Positions 34,425 to 44,200 of a stretch of 64,000 nucleotides of DNA are shown piece by piece. Source of the stretch: Paenibacillus phytohabitans (GTDB lineage Bacteria > Bacillota > Bacilli > Paenibacillales > Paenibacillaceae); assembly GCF_013141775.1 (NCBI RefSeq), contig NZ_WHOB01000097.1:186001-250000 (forward strand), in the 5' to 3' direction. The translations under genes were made by a program, and so were the position numbers. The notes under the pieces are model-generated. The model saw only the letters and a list, made by a program, of their open reading frames with translations. It searched no databases and had not been told where the DNA came from. Numbering within the stretch: position 1 is the stretch's first letter; every line of letters starts with the position of its first letter.

Positions 34425-35414
34425 TTAGCGCTGAAGCCGCTGCTCCAGCCTGGTCCATACGGGCAGGTAGCACAGCGGCAGTACCCCGAGCGAGCACACA
34501 ACATTAAAGATGGTCTGGGCATGGGCGAGCTGTGCGGCAGGTCCGCCGCCGATCCAGGCAGAGAGTGACTGCAGCGGTCCGATGAAGGGCAGGAAGAGCA
34601 GGGCGCCGCCGACATTGAGCGCCACATGCGACCAGGCAACGAACACGCCGGACGGCGTGCTGCCGATGGCGGCGATTACGGCCGTGACGCAGGTGCCGAT
34701 ATTCGCGCCCAGCACGATGGCGATCCCCAGCTCCGGCGGCATGACGCCGCTGGTCGCGAGGCCCATCGCCATGCCAATTACCGCCGCGCTGCTGTGCACC
34801 ATCGCGGTCAGCACGGCACCAGCTGCCAGTCCCCACAGTGCGCTTGTGGCGGCATGCCCGAGGAACCAGCGGAACAATTCGCTGCCTTCAAGGGCGGGGC
34901 CGACCGACTGCATGACCGCGATGCCCCACAGGACCAGGGCGAAGCCGGCCACCGCGAGGCAGATGAACTGCAGCGGCCCCGAGATCCGGCGGCAGGCTTC
35001 AACCAGCCGCCATGCCTGCGGGGATAGCTCGCCGGCCATCACCGCGGCCGCCCAGAGGCATAGCGCGGCGGCTAGCAGCGGCGCCGCCATTGTGCTGATC
35101 TGCAGGCTGATCAGCTCTGTAGTCAGGCAGGTGCCGATGTTGCTGCCGAGGATAATGCCCAGCGTCCGGGCATAGGTCAGCAGCCCGGCATTGACCATGC
35201 CGATGGTCAGCACGGTTACGGCCGTGCTGCTCTGCAGCAGTGCGGACAGCAGGCTGCTGGCAATCAGGCCTTTGGCCGGCGTAGAGGTTGCCTTATGCAG
35301 ACTCCGGGTTAGCAGCGGGCCGGCGAGCCTCGACAATGAGGCTTCCATCACCTTCATGCCGGCGAGAAAGATGACAAGGCCATAAATGACAGGGAACAGC
35401 AGGTCACGGATCAT
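34425..35414 (-). CDS. Na/Pi-cotransporter family membrane protein
   Basis: A 329-residue polytopic membrane protein of the NptA/PNaS family. The two inverted repeats each carry the family QSS-type motif: LLQSSTAVTVLTIGMVNAG (about residues 60-78) and MVHSSAAVIGMAMGLA (about 227-242). Each is followed by an LGSNIGTC / LGANIGTC segment. This is sodium-coupled phosphate transport in characterised members. There is no C-terminal PhoU-like domain, so it is the short form. The ATG at 35412-35414 (complement) follows AAGGAGCC; a longer frame upstream is unsupported. It converges with the ECF transporter genes and diverges from the methyltransferase gene. Its GC content is visibly higher than that of its neighbours. 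Confidence 0.92.
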   Translation of the reverse strand: MIRDLLFPVIYGLVIFLAGMKVMEASLSRLAGPLLTRSLHKATSTPAKGLIASSLLSALLQSSTAVTVLTIGMVNAGLLTYARTLGIILGSNIGTCLTTELISLQISTMAAPLLAAALCLWAAAVMAGELSPQAWRLVEACRRISGPLQFICLAVAGFALVLWGIAVMQSVGPALEGSELFRWFLGHAATSALWGLAAGAVLTAMVHSSAAVIGMAMGLATSGVMPPELGIAIVLGANIGTCVTAVIAAIGSTPSGVFVAWSHVALNVGGALLFLPFIGPLQSLSAWIGGGPAAQLAHAQTIFNVVCSLGVLPLCYLPVWTRLEQRLQR

Positions 35415-35516
35415 AAGGACAGGCTCCTTTTTGGACGGGGGTTGTACACCAATATATGAAGGCATTGCATGGGACATGTATACAAATCCAGCAACAAGAA
35501 CAGGGAGTTGAAGTCA

Positions 35517-36917
35517 TTGGCATCGGTAATTCTGGAACGAAACCGTAAGAAAAGACTGGAACAGGGACATCCGTGGGTCTACGCCAGCGAAGTGGCCTCG
35601 GTAGACGGGGAGCCGCAGGCAGGGGGACTTGTGGATGTGCTGAATCACCAGGGACGTTATCTGGCCACGGGGTATTACAATCCGGCCTCGCAGATCCGGG
35701 TAAGAATTCTGTCGCAGAGTAAGCTTGCGGCGATGGACACGGCATTTTTTGCCGGCCGGTTCACAAGCGCTCTGCAGCACAGGGAGCGTTTCCTGCCGGG
35801 TGCGGATGCTTACCGCCTGGTGTATGGGGAAGCGGATTTCCTGCCGGGGCTGATCATCGACCGCTTCGGTGAGGTTCTTGTCGTGCAGCTGCTGACGCTG
35901 GCGATGGATCAGCACCGCTCCGAGATTGTGGAAGCGCTGGTGCAGGTCATGTCGCCGCGCGGTATTTATGAGCGCAGTGATGTCAGCGTCCGCGAGCTGG
36001 AAGGCCTTGAGCAGACCACAGGCGTACTCTACGGGGAATGCCCGCGCCACATTACGGTAAGCGAGAATGGATTGAAGGTCATCGTCGATATTGAAGAAGG
36101 CCAGAAGACAGGCTACTTCTTCGATCAGCGCGAGAACAGAGCCTCCATCGCTCCGCTCATGAAGGGCTGGGGCGGGCGCAGCGGAATTACGCTGCAGGAG
36201 GTAGCGGCAGAGGACGGATCGCTCCAGATGCTGCCGGTCAACAAAAGCGGCAAGCCGGTCACCTTCCCGTTCTGGGACGGCGCAACCGTGCTGGAATGCT
36301 TCGCGCACACCGGCAGCTTCACCCTGCATGCCTGCAAATACGGCGCCAAGAAGGTAACCTGCCTTGATGTGTCTGCGCATGCGATTGAGAGTGCAAAAGC
36401 CAATGTGGAGATCAACGGATTCACCGACCGGGTGGAATTTGTAGTGGATGATGCGTTTGCCTTCCTGCGCAATCAGGTTAAGGGGCTGGAAGAACGCTCT
36501 GAGCGGGCGACAGGTCCGGCGGCAGAGAGCAAACCCGGCGCTAAGCCGGCTGCCAAGGCGGATACCGCGAAGCCGATGACGGCAGGCGGCGGACGTACCT
36601 GGGATGTCGTTATTCTTGATCCGCCCGCTTTTGCCAAGACCAAAAGTGCTGTAGCAGGCGCTGTCCGCGGATACAAGGACATTAATCTGCACGGGATGAA
36701 GCTCGTTAACGAAGGCGGATATCTGGTTACGGCCAGCTGCTCGTACCATATGCAGCCGCAGCTGTTCCTGGAGACCATTCAGGAAGCGGCCAAGGATGCC
36801 GGCAAAGTGCTCCGGCTGATCGAGTGGCGGGCCGCAGGCAAGGATCACCCGCAGATCCTCGGCGTGGACGAAGGGCATTATCTGAAGTTTGCCATCTTTG
36901 AAGTGCGCAGCAAATAA
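35517..36917 (+). CDS. RlmI-like class I SAM-dependent rRNA methyltransferase
   Basis: A 466-residue methyltransferase with an N-terminal PUA domain (about 1-75; HPWVYASEV). A middle domain contains KTGYFFDQRENR, then comes a Rossmann domain with ECFAHTGSFTLHACKYGA (SAM loop) and DVVILDPPAFAKTKS. It resembles RlmI, the 23S m5C1962 enzyme. Two additions stand out: about 30 residues between KGWGGRSG and FWDGATVLE, and an Ala/Lys/Pro-rich stretch of about 35 residues (around 325-360) before TWDVVILDPP. TTG 35517 is chosen because the product then starts like family members and AGGGAG precedes it. An ATG at 35469 would add 16 residues and is the main alternative. Confidence 0.88.
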   Translation: MASVILERNRKKRLEQGHPWVYASEVASVDGEPQAGGLVDVLNHQGRYLATGYYNPASQIRVRILSQSKLAAMDTAFFAGRFTSALQHRERFLPGADAYRLVYGEADFLPGLIIDRFGEVLVVQLLTLAMDQHRSEIVEALVQVMSPRGIYERSDVSVRELEGLEQTTGVLYGECPRHITVSENGLKVIVDIEEGQKTGYFFDQRENRASIAPLMKGWGGRSGITLQEVAAEDGSLQMLPVNKSGKPVTFPFWDGATVLECFAHTGSFTLHACKYGAKKVTCLDVSAHAIESAKANVEINGFTDRVEFVVDDAFAFLRNQVKGLEERSERATGPAAESKPGAKPAAKADTAKPMTAGGGRTWDVVILDPPAFAKTKSAVAGAVRGYKDINLHGMKLVNEGGYLVTASCSYHMQPQLFLETIQEAAKDAGKVLRLIEWRAAGKDHPQILGVDEGHYLKFAIFEVRSK

Positions 36918-36949
36918 TGATGTTAGTTCAAGCCGGAAGGCTTGTCCGG

Positions 36950-36981
36950 GAGAGTCTCAGCTACTGAGGCTCTCTTTTTTT
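36950..36981 (+). terminator. Terminator after the methyltransferase gene
   Basis: GAGAGTCTCA/TGAGGCTCTC with a short loop, followed by seven T. Confidence 0.88.
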
Positions 36982-37017
36982 CTTACAGGGAAGTTGCTGT
37001 GCACTGTAGCGGGGAAC

Positions 37018-37210
37018 CGTCAGCAGAGCGAAGCGGACTGAGCAGCTCCTATTTCTCCAAAAAACCTCAGAATGGGGCCTAAGCGGACTGAGATTCCGTT
37101 ATGTTGCCGGCTGGATTCCATTAGGAGCTCTGACTGGTCCCTTAGCGGAATCTGAGTCCGTTTGCCCGGCGAATCCGCCTGATCTGCTTATATAACGGAA
37201 TTTCAGTCCG
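37018..37210. repeat. ~200-bp intergenic repeat, copy 2
   Basis: Same block order as 8371-8584: GTCAGCAGAG, GCGGACTGAG, GCGGACTGAGATTCCGTTAT, GCGGAATCTGAGTCCGTTTG, and AACGGAATTTCAGTCCGC at the end. It sits in a 773-base gene-free gap directly after a terminator, as copy 1 does. Confidence 0.85.
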
Positions 37211-37277
37211 CTTCCCGGCTGGGGATCATGAATTACGCAGCGGAATCGCGCTGGGTGCTGCCCTGCGCTTGAGCCGG

Positions 37278-37309
37278 AATCAGCAGAGGAGTGACTCTGC
37301 TGATTTAAT
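37278..37309. terminator. Strong hairpin, possible terminator
   Basis: AATCAGCAGAG pairs with CTCTGCTGATT around a six-base loop, followed by TAATTGG. The stretch from here to the addB promoter (37310-37565) shows no gene or other recognisable element. Confidence 0.5.
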
Positions 37310-37568
37310 TGGATTTTCTCCATCTAATGAACCGGTTTCTACTTCCGGATTGATGCTAGATGGATTTATGACACTTAATTCTGCGGCTATCCCGGTTATA
37401 TATCCGATCCGGCTAATTAATACACTCCATCCAGGCCCTCCCGACCAGCTGATCCATGGCTCCGGGAGAGTCTTCTTTGCTGTTGCCCTTGGTTGCCGTG
37501 GCCTGAAAAAAGCGGCAGGTATTTGCAAACAATGGCAAACGTACGTTCTGGAGCGCGCGGTGGAGGTA

Positions 37569-37577
37569 TGCTATACT
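37569..37577 (+). promoter_or_regulatory. Extended -10 promoter of addBA
   Basis: TGC-TATACT, the same extended -10 as before prmA. No clear -35. It gives a leader of about 105 bases before addB. Confidence 0.5.
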
Positions 37578-37690
37578 ATTGGGACGAGATTATTCATAGA
37601 TTCTGATATTCATCAGGCAATCCGCTTCTGTGTGTGCAGCAGCAGGGCGGCCTGCATTCTAATTCTCCGCCACGGAAGGAGTCTGCTGAT

Positions 37691-40600
37691 ATGACGGTTA
37701 ACTTTTTGATCGGACGCTCGGGCAGCGGCAAGACAACTACAATATGGGAGACGGTATCCTCACGGCTGAAGACAGAGCCGCTTGGAGCGCCGATAATTAT
37801 ACTTGTCCCTGAACAGGGATCATTCGGTGCGGAGCGCGGGCTGTTGGCTGCGGGCAACGTGAAGGGCAGCATCCGCGCCCAGACACTCAGCTTCTCGCGG
37901 CTGGCCTACCGGGTGAAGCAGGAGACCGGCGGCAGCGCGAGTCTGCCAATCAGCGAGGAAGGCAAGAAGATGCTGATCTATAAGATCGTCAACCGGCGCA
38001 AGGAGGAACTGAAGCTGTTCGGCGCCTCCTCGGACCGGCCAGGACTCGTGGAACGGCTCAGCGACCTGCATACGGAGCTCAAGCGCTGCTGCCTTGGAGC
38101 GGGTGACCTCGAAGAACAGCTCGGCAGAATGCGGGATGCCCTGGGAGGAAGTCCGATTCTGGCCGGCAAGCTGGAAGATCTGCACCTGGTCTTCACTGAG
38201 CTGGAGCAGGAAATGTCACAGCTCTACATGGATCAGGAGGACAGGCTGGCTGAGCTGGCTGAGCATATTCAGGATTCCGGCTATATCCGGGGAGCCGAGA
38301 TTTGGGTAGACGGGTTCCACGGGTTTACCAATCAGGAATTCATCGTACTGCGTGAGCTTATGCAATATGCCTCGGGGGTCACCATTGCCCTGACGCTGGA
38401 CCGGATCTATCCGGAGGGCCAGGCACCGCATGAGCTGGAGCTGTTTCACCCGGCTGCGGTTACGTATATCAAGCTGCGGGGAATGGCCGAGGAGATGGGC
38501 CTTACAGTCTGGGATCAGCTTCTGGCGCCGCCAGTACTTCCAAGGTTCAAGGACAGTCCGGCTCTCGCCCATCTGGAGCGCGGATTCCAGCGCCGGCTGC
38601 GCTGGAACGGAGCAGCCGGGCAAGCGGAGGAGGCAGTCAGTATCCGGGCTGCGGCCTCCCGCCGGACCGAGGTCGAAGGCGTGCTGCGCGAGATGCTGAG
38701 CCTGGCCAGAGATTCAGGGGCCAAGTATGGTGAGATGGCTGTATTCATGCGGAATATGAGTGATTATGAGCCGCTGATTGCTCCGCTGTTCCAGGACTTC
38801 GGCGTTCCGTTCTTCCTGGACCAGAAGCTGAATGAGCTGCATCATCCGCTGGTGGAATTCATCCGTTCGGCTCTGGATGTAGTCCGCCGCCGCTGGCGCT
38901 ATGAGGATGTGTTCCGCTGCGTGAAGACCGAGCTGCTGCTTCCGCTGGACGGAAGCATTACGCGCGCCAATATGGATGAACTGGAGAATTACGTGCTGGC
39001 CTGCGGTATTCACGGGTACCGGTGGACTGACGGCCGTTCCTGGAAAGGCATTCCCCGCCTCTCGCTGGAGGGGAGTGAGGCCGTAGATGAAGCCATGCTG
39101 GCCAGAATGGAAGCCTGCCGGAGCGCGATCACAGGACCGCTGCAGGCTTTTGAGCAGAGGGTCAAAGCCAGCCGCAGCGCCCTGGAGCTGTGCAGAGCGG
39201 TATATCTGCTGCTTGAGGACACAGAGGCGGCGCGCAAGCTGGAACGGATGGGGGCGGAGTCTCTGGAGCAGGGACGCCCGGAAGCTGCCCGTGAGCATAA
39301 CCAGCTGTGGGGTGCTGTGCTGGATCTGCTCGATCAGATTGCCGAGATGATGGGCAAGGAAAGAATGGAATTTGAGCTGTTCACCGGCGTGCTGGAAACA
39401 GGGCTGGCTGAGCTCAAGATGGGGCTTGTCCCGCCTGCCCTTGATCAGGTGCTGGTCGGAACGATGGACCGTACGCGGGTGTCGGGCGTGAAGTATGCCT
39501 TCCTGCTGGGCTTCAATGAAGGTGTGGTTCCGGCACAGTTCAAGGAAGACGGGATCTTGTCCGAGGGAGAGCGTCTGCTGCTGGAGAATGCCGGTATGGA
39601 GCTCGCCCCCGGTTCATCCCGCAAGCTGCTGGATGAGCGCTTCCTAATCTACAATGCGCTTACAACTGCCAGCAGGAAGCTGTGGATTAGTTACGCAACG
39701 GCTGATGATGAAGGCAAAGCGCTGCTGCCCTCAGAGATTATCCGCCAGCTGCAGGGCATGTTCCCTGAAGGGCTGGATGAGAAGTATCTGTCAGGATTCC
39801 CCCAGGGAGGGGAAGCAGCTGAAGACAGCATGTCTGCACAAACGGAAGCGGTCCACATGAATTTTATCGGCCATCCTGAGCAAACCCTCCGCATGCTGAT
39901 GCTTCAGCTCCGGCAGTGGCGCCAGGGGGTAGAGATTCCCCGCTTGTGGTGGGATGTCTATAACTGGTTTGCGGCCGATGGACATGCGGACAAACCGGTG
40001 AACACACAGGCAGCGGCAGATGGGCAGGCGGAAGTCTCAATGAAGCTGCAGCTTGAACGGCTGCTGGGCTCGCTGTTCTACCGCAACGAAGGGATCAGGC
40101 TGAAGCGGGAGACCAGCCTGCGGCTGTACGGCGGCTCCACACTGCGCGGCAGCGTGTCGCGCATGGAGAAATTTGTCGCCTGCTCCTTCTCTCATTTCGC
40201 TTCTTACGGGCTAAGGCTGAAGGAACGCCAGCTCTATAAGCTCCAGGCCCCGGATATCGGGCAGCTGTTCCATGCGGCTCTAAGCCAAATGGCGCAGCGG
40301 CTGCAGAAGGAGGGCCGCAGCTGGGGCAGTATGACGGCCGAGGAATGCCGCCGTGAGGCGGGTGAGACGGTAGACCGTCTGTCCCCGCTGCTGCAGGGCG
40401 AAATTCTGATGAGCAGCAAACGTTACAGCTATATCTCACGCAAGCTGAAGAATATTGTCGGCCGCGCTTCAGTGATCCTCGGCGAGCATTCGCGCAGAGG
40501 GAGCTTCGAGCCGGTCGGGCTGGAGCTGGATTTCGGTCCCGGGAAGGATCTGCCTCCGCTGAGAATTACACTGCCGAACGGCTGCGTAATGGAGGTGGTC

Positions 40601-41275
40601 GGCCGGATTGACCGTGTGGATATGGCTGAAGGCGAGCAGGGTATTCTGCTGCGGGTCATTGACTACAAATCAAGCCAGAAGGATCTCAAGCTGCACGAGG
40701 TCTACTATGGATTGTCGCTGCAAATGCTGACCTATCTTGATGTGCTGCTCACCTATTCCGAGCAATGGCTTGGCCAGGCTGCACTCCCGGCAGGCGCGCT
40801 CTATTTCCATGTTCATGATCCGCTGCTGACCTCAGCCAACGGAATGAACCGGGAGCAGGCGGAGCAGGAGCTGATGAAGCGCTTCAAAATGAAGGGTCTG
40901 CTGACGGCTGACCGTGAAGTGGTCTCACTGATGGATACCACACTCGACAAAGGCTATTCCTCTATTGTTCCGGTAGCGCTGAAGAGCGACGGCAGCTTCT
41001 ACAGCAGCGCGTCTGTAGCTACCCCGGAGCAATGGGGTCAGCTGCTGTCTTCAGTGCGGAGCACGATTTCGGATATCGGTACGCGTATTACGGAAGGCGA
41101 TGTGGCTATTCAGCCTTACCGCATCCAGCAGGAGACTGCCTGTACCTTCTGCTCCTTCCGCCCGGTCTGCCAGTTCGACGAGGCTGTGGAGGGCAATGGC
41201 TACAATAATCTGAGTAAGCCTGGCAAAGACGTAATCTGGGATCTGCTGTCCCGCAAAGGAGGAGAAAAATTGTGA
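37691..41275 (+). CDS. addB: ATP-dependent helicase/nuclease subunit B (AddB)
   Basis: A 1194-residue subunit of the AddAB double-strand-break processing enzyme. The N-terminal P-loop is GRSGSGKTT (residues 8-16). The C-terminal nuclease has Asp991 in VIDYKSSQK. The four iron-sulphur ligands are Cys831, Cys1151, Cys1154 and Cys1160. Their spacing, and the distance to Asp991, match B. subtilis AddB (801/1121/1124/1130 and D961, from memory) with a constant shift of 30, so the enzyme should be fully active. The ATG at 37691 follows GGAAGGAG. addA overlaps the stop codon by 4 bases. Confidence 0.97.
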   Translation: MTVNFLIGRSGSGKTTTIWETVSSRLKTEPLGAPIIILVPEQGSFGAERGLLAAGNVKGSIRAQTLSFSRLAYRVKQETGGSASLPISEEGKKMLIYKIVNRRKEELKLFGASSDRPGLVERLSDLHTELKRCCLGAGDLEEQLGRMRDALGGSPILAGKLEDLHLVFTELEQEMSQLYMDQEDRLAELAEHIQDSGYIRGAEIWVDGFHGFTNQEFIVLRELMQYASGVTIALTLDRIYPEGQAPHELELFHPAAVTYIKLRGMAEEMGLTVWDQLLAPPVLPRFKDSPALAHLERGFQRRLRWNGAAGQAEEAVSIRAAASRRTEVEGVLREMLSLARDSGAKYGEMAVFMRNMSDYEPLIAPLFQDFGVPFFLDQKLNELHHPLVEFIRSALDVVRRRWRYEDVFRCVKTELLLPLDGSITRANMDELENYVLACGIHGYRWTDGRSWKGIPRLSLEGSEAVDEAMLARMEACRSAITGPLQAFEQRVKASRSALELCRAVYLLLEDTEAARKLERMGAESLEQGRPEAAREHNQLWGAVLDLLDQIAEMMGKERMEFELFTGVLETGLAELKMGLVPPALDQVLVGTMDRTRVSGVKYAFLLGFNEGVVPAQFKEDGILSEGERLLLENAGMELAPGSSRKLLDERFLIYNALTTASRKLWISYATADDEGKALLPSEIIRQLQGMFPEGLDEKYLSGFPQGGEAAEDSMSAQTEAVHMNFIGHPEQTLRMLMLQLRQWRQGVEIPRLWWDVYNWFAADGHADKPVNTQAAADGQAEVSMKLQLERLLGSLFYRNEGIRLKRETSLRLYGGSTLRGSVSRMEKFVACSFSHFASYGLRLKERQLYKLQAPDIGQLFHAALSQMAQRLQKEGRSWGSMTAEECRREAGETVDRLSPLLQGEILMSSKRYSYISRKLKNIVGRASVILGEHSRRGSFEPVGLELDFGPGKDLPPLRITLPNGCVMEVVGRIDRVDMAEGEQGILLRVIDYKSSQKDLKLHEVYYGLSLQMLTYLDVLLTYSEQWLGQAALPAGALYFHVHDPLLTSANGMNREQAEQELMKRFKMKGLLTADREVVSLMDTTLDKGYSSIVPVALKSDGSFYSSASVATPEQWGQLLSSVRSTISDIGTRITEGDVAIQPYRIQQETACTFCSFRPVCQFDEAVEGNGYNNLSKPGKDVIWDLLSRKGGEKL

Positions 41276-44200
41276 GCATACATCCTGTAACGGAAGCGAA
41301 GCCGGAAGGGAGTCTGTGGAGTGACGACCAGTGGCGCGCCATTGCCGAGAGCGGCAGCGATATTCTCGTCGCGGCAGCAGCGGGTTCCGGTAAAACTGCG
41401 GTACTCGTAGAGCGCATTATCCGCAAAATCAGCAATGAGGAAGCAGGCTTCAGCGTGGACCGGCTGCTGGTAGCGACATTCACCAAGGCTGCAGCCTCCG
41501 AGATGCGGCAGCGGATCCGGGAGGCGCTGGAGCGCAAGCTGGAAGAGGACACAAGCGGTGAGAACGAATATCTGCGCCGCCAGCTTGCTCTGCTGGGCAG
41601 AGCCTCTATTACTACGCTGCATTCCTTCTGTCTTGAAGTGATCCGCCGGTATTATCAGCTGATTCCGATTGATCCGGGCTTCCGTATACTCAATGAGCAT
41701 GAAGCGGAAATGATGCGCCAGGAGCTGCTGGAAGAGCTGATGGAGGAGAAATACGGTGAGGTCACTGAAGACGGGGAAGATAGCGTATTTGTCCGGCTTG
41801 TGGACTGGTTCAGTGGGGAGCGCAGTGATGACGCCGTGCATTCGCTGATTCAGCGGCTGCATGATTTCGCGCGAAGTCATCCCTGGCCGGCACAGTGGCT
41901 GCGGGATACGGCTGCTGATTTCTCACTGCCGGATGCAGAGTCTTTGAGCCATACCCCTTGGGTACAGAGCATTCTCGCCGAAGCCAGGCTGACGCTGGAT
42001 GGTGCCATCAGCCAGCTGCTGCAGGCCCGCGAGATCGCGCTTCAACCCGGCGGACCTGCTCCTTATGCGGATAACCTGACGGCCGATCTGGATATGGCGC
42101 AGGGATTACGGGATGCGGTAGAATCGCAGCCATGGGCTGAACTCTATGATATTTTCATGGAAATCTCTTTCGGCAAGCTGAAGCCCTGCAAGAAGGATGC
42201 AACCGATCCCGGCCTGCAGGAGAGTGTTAAGGCAATCCGGGATCAAGTGAAGAAGAGCTTGCTGGAGCTGCAGAAATCCTTGTTCGGGCGCCCGGCGGAA
42301 GCATTCCTGGGTGAACTCCATGAAGCGGCACCGCTGATGCGCGAGCTGGCAGAGACGGTGATCGGATTCGGTGAACGTTACCGGCTGGAGAAGGCGGGCC
42401 GGGGGCTGGTGGATTTCAGTGATCTGGAGCATTACTGCCTGCAGATCCTGAGGCATCCGGACTCGCTTCCGGGGCATTCCCTGCCTTCGGATGCGGCGAT
42501 GGAATACCGCAGCCAGTTCGATGAGGTGCTGCTGGATGAATATCAGGATACCAACAGCGTACAGGAGGAGATCGTCCGGCTGATCTCCCGTGAGTTCCCC
42601 GGCAACCGCTTTATGGTCGGGGATATGAAGCAGAGTATCTACCGCTTCCGCCTGGCTGAGCCGGGGTTATTCCTGGACAAATACCGCAGGTTCAGCGCTG
42701 AGCCGTCTGCTGGCGGTAACGGCAGTAGCCTGCTTGCCGGTGAAACGGATCCCCGGACTGAAGCCAGTCCCGGGCAGAACGATAATGGCGGCGGTTCGGT
42801 CATCGATCTGGCCCGCAATTTCCGCAGCCGGCTGGAGGTTGTGAATGCCGTAAATATGGTTTTCCGGCAGATCATGGACAGCAATGTCGCGGAGATAAGC
42901 TATGACGAGCGCGCAGAGCTGGTCTATGGAGCCAACTTCCCGGGAGCGGCGGAGAAAGGGCCGGATACTTATTTTGCGCCGGAGCTGCTGCTGATTGATA
43001 AGGGGACCTCTGCATCCGGTCAGCCGGAGGAACCCGGGGAGGACGATGAGCTGCCCCAGCAGGAGAATGAGGCAGTAGAGAGTGAGACTGCACAGCTGGA
43101 AGCACGGGCCATTGCCCGGCGCATCTCGCAGATGACAGGAATGACCGGCGGGGAACCGCTGCTGATCTATGATAAGGCACTGCGGATCATGCGTCCGGTA
43201 GTATACGGTGATATCGTCATCCTGCTGCGTTCCGCCCGTGTGTGGACGCCGCTGATGATTGAAGAGCTGCGGAATGAAGGCATTCCGGCATACGGCGACC
43301 AGAACAAGGGGTACTTCCAGGCTACCGAGGTGGAGATCGCCCTCTCGCTGCTGCAGATTGTCGATAATCCCCGCCAGGATATTCCGCTGGCCGGTGTACT
43401 GCGCTCGCCGGTGGTGAATCTGCGCGAGGAGGAACTGGCCAAGGTGCGCCTATGCAGCACCGGAACGTTCTATGACGCGCTGGTTGCGGCATCCGAAGCT
43501 GGGAATATCCCGGGGGACAATCCTCCGGCGATGGGTTCAGCGGGTGCTGCCCTGCGGGTGGGGCAAGGCGGCTATGCAGGCGGTGATTTAACGGCAGAGA
43601 CTGCTGCCGCGTATGATCTTTTTACAACATCAGAGCAAGAGACTCTGCTTGAAGACAAGGCTGCCGAGACAGAAGCCTCTGCGGCGCTGACGGCTATTCA
43701 TCCGCAGCTGCGGATGAAGCTGAAGACCTTCCGGGACATGCTGGAGGACTGGAGAAACGCCGCCCGGCAGGGAAGCTTAAGCGAACTAATCTGGCGTATT
43801 TACCGGGAAAGCGGATATCTGGAATGGGTTGGCGGACTTCCCGGCGGATTTCAGCGCCAGAACAATTTGAAGGCATTGTATGACCGGGCTGTTCAGTTCG
43901 AGAATGAGACCTCAGCCAGAGGCTTGTTCCGCTTCCTCGTGTTTATCTCACGGCTGAGAGAGAACGGCGGGGATCTGGGGGTGGCCGGAGGCAGCAGTGA
44001 GGAGGCTGGCGGCGTCCGGATTATGACGATCCACAAGTCCAAGGGTCTGGAGTTCCCGGTTGTATTCCTGGCAGGCATGGCCAAAATGTTCAATCGCCAG
44101 GATCTGCATTCCCCGTTCCTGATGCATAAGGAACTCGGCTTCGGCCCCCGCTTCGTGGAGAGGGAGACACGGGTCAGCTATCCGACGCTGCCTTACCTGG

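Noticed and set aside
37269..37694. 141-codon frame before addB
   Set aside because: It crosses the terminator-like hairpin and the addB promoter, and there is no ribosome-binding site.
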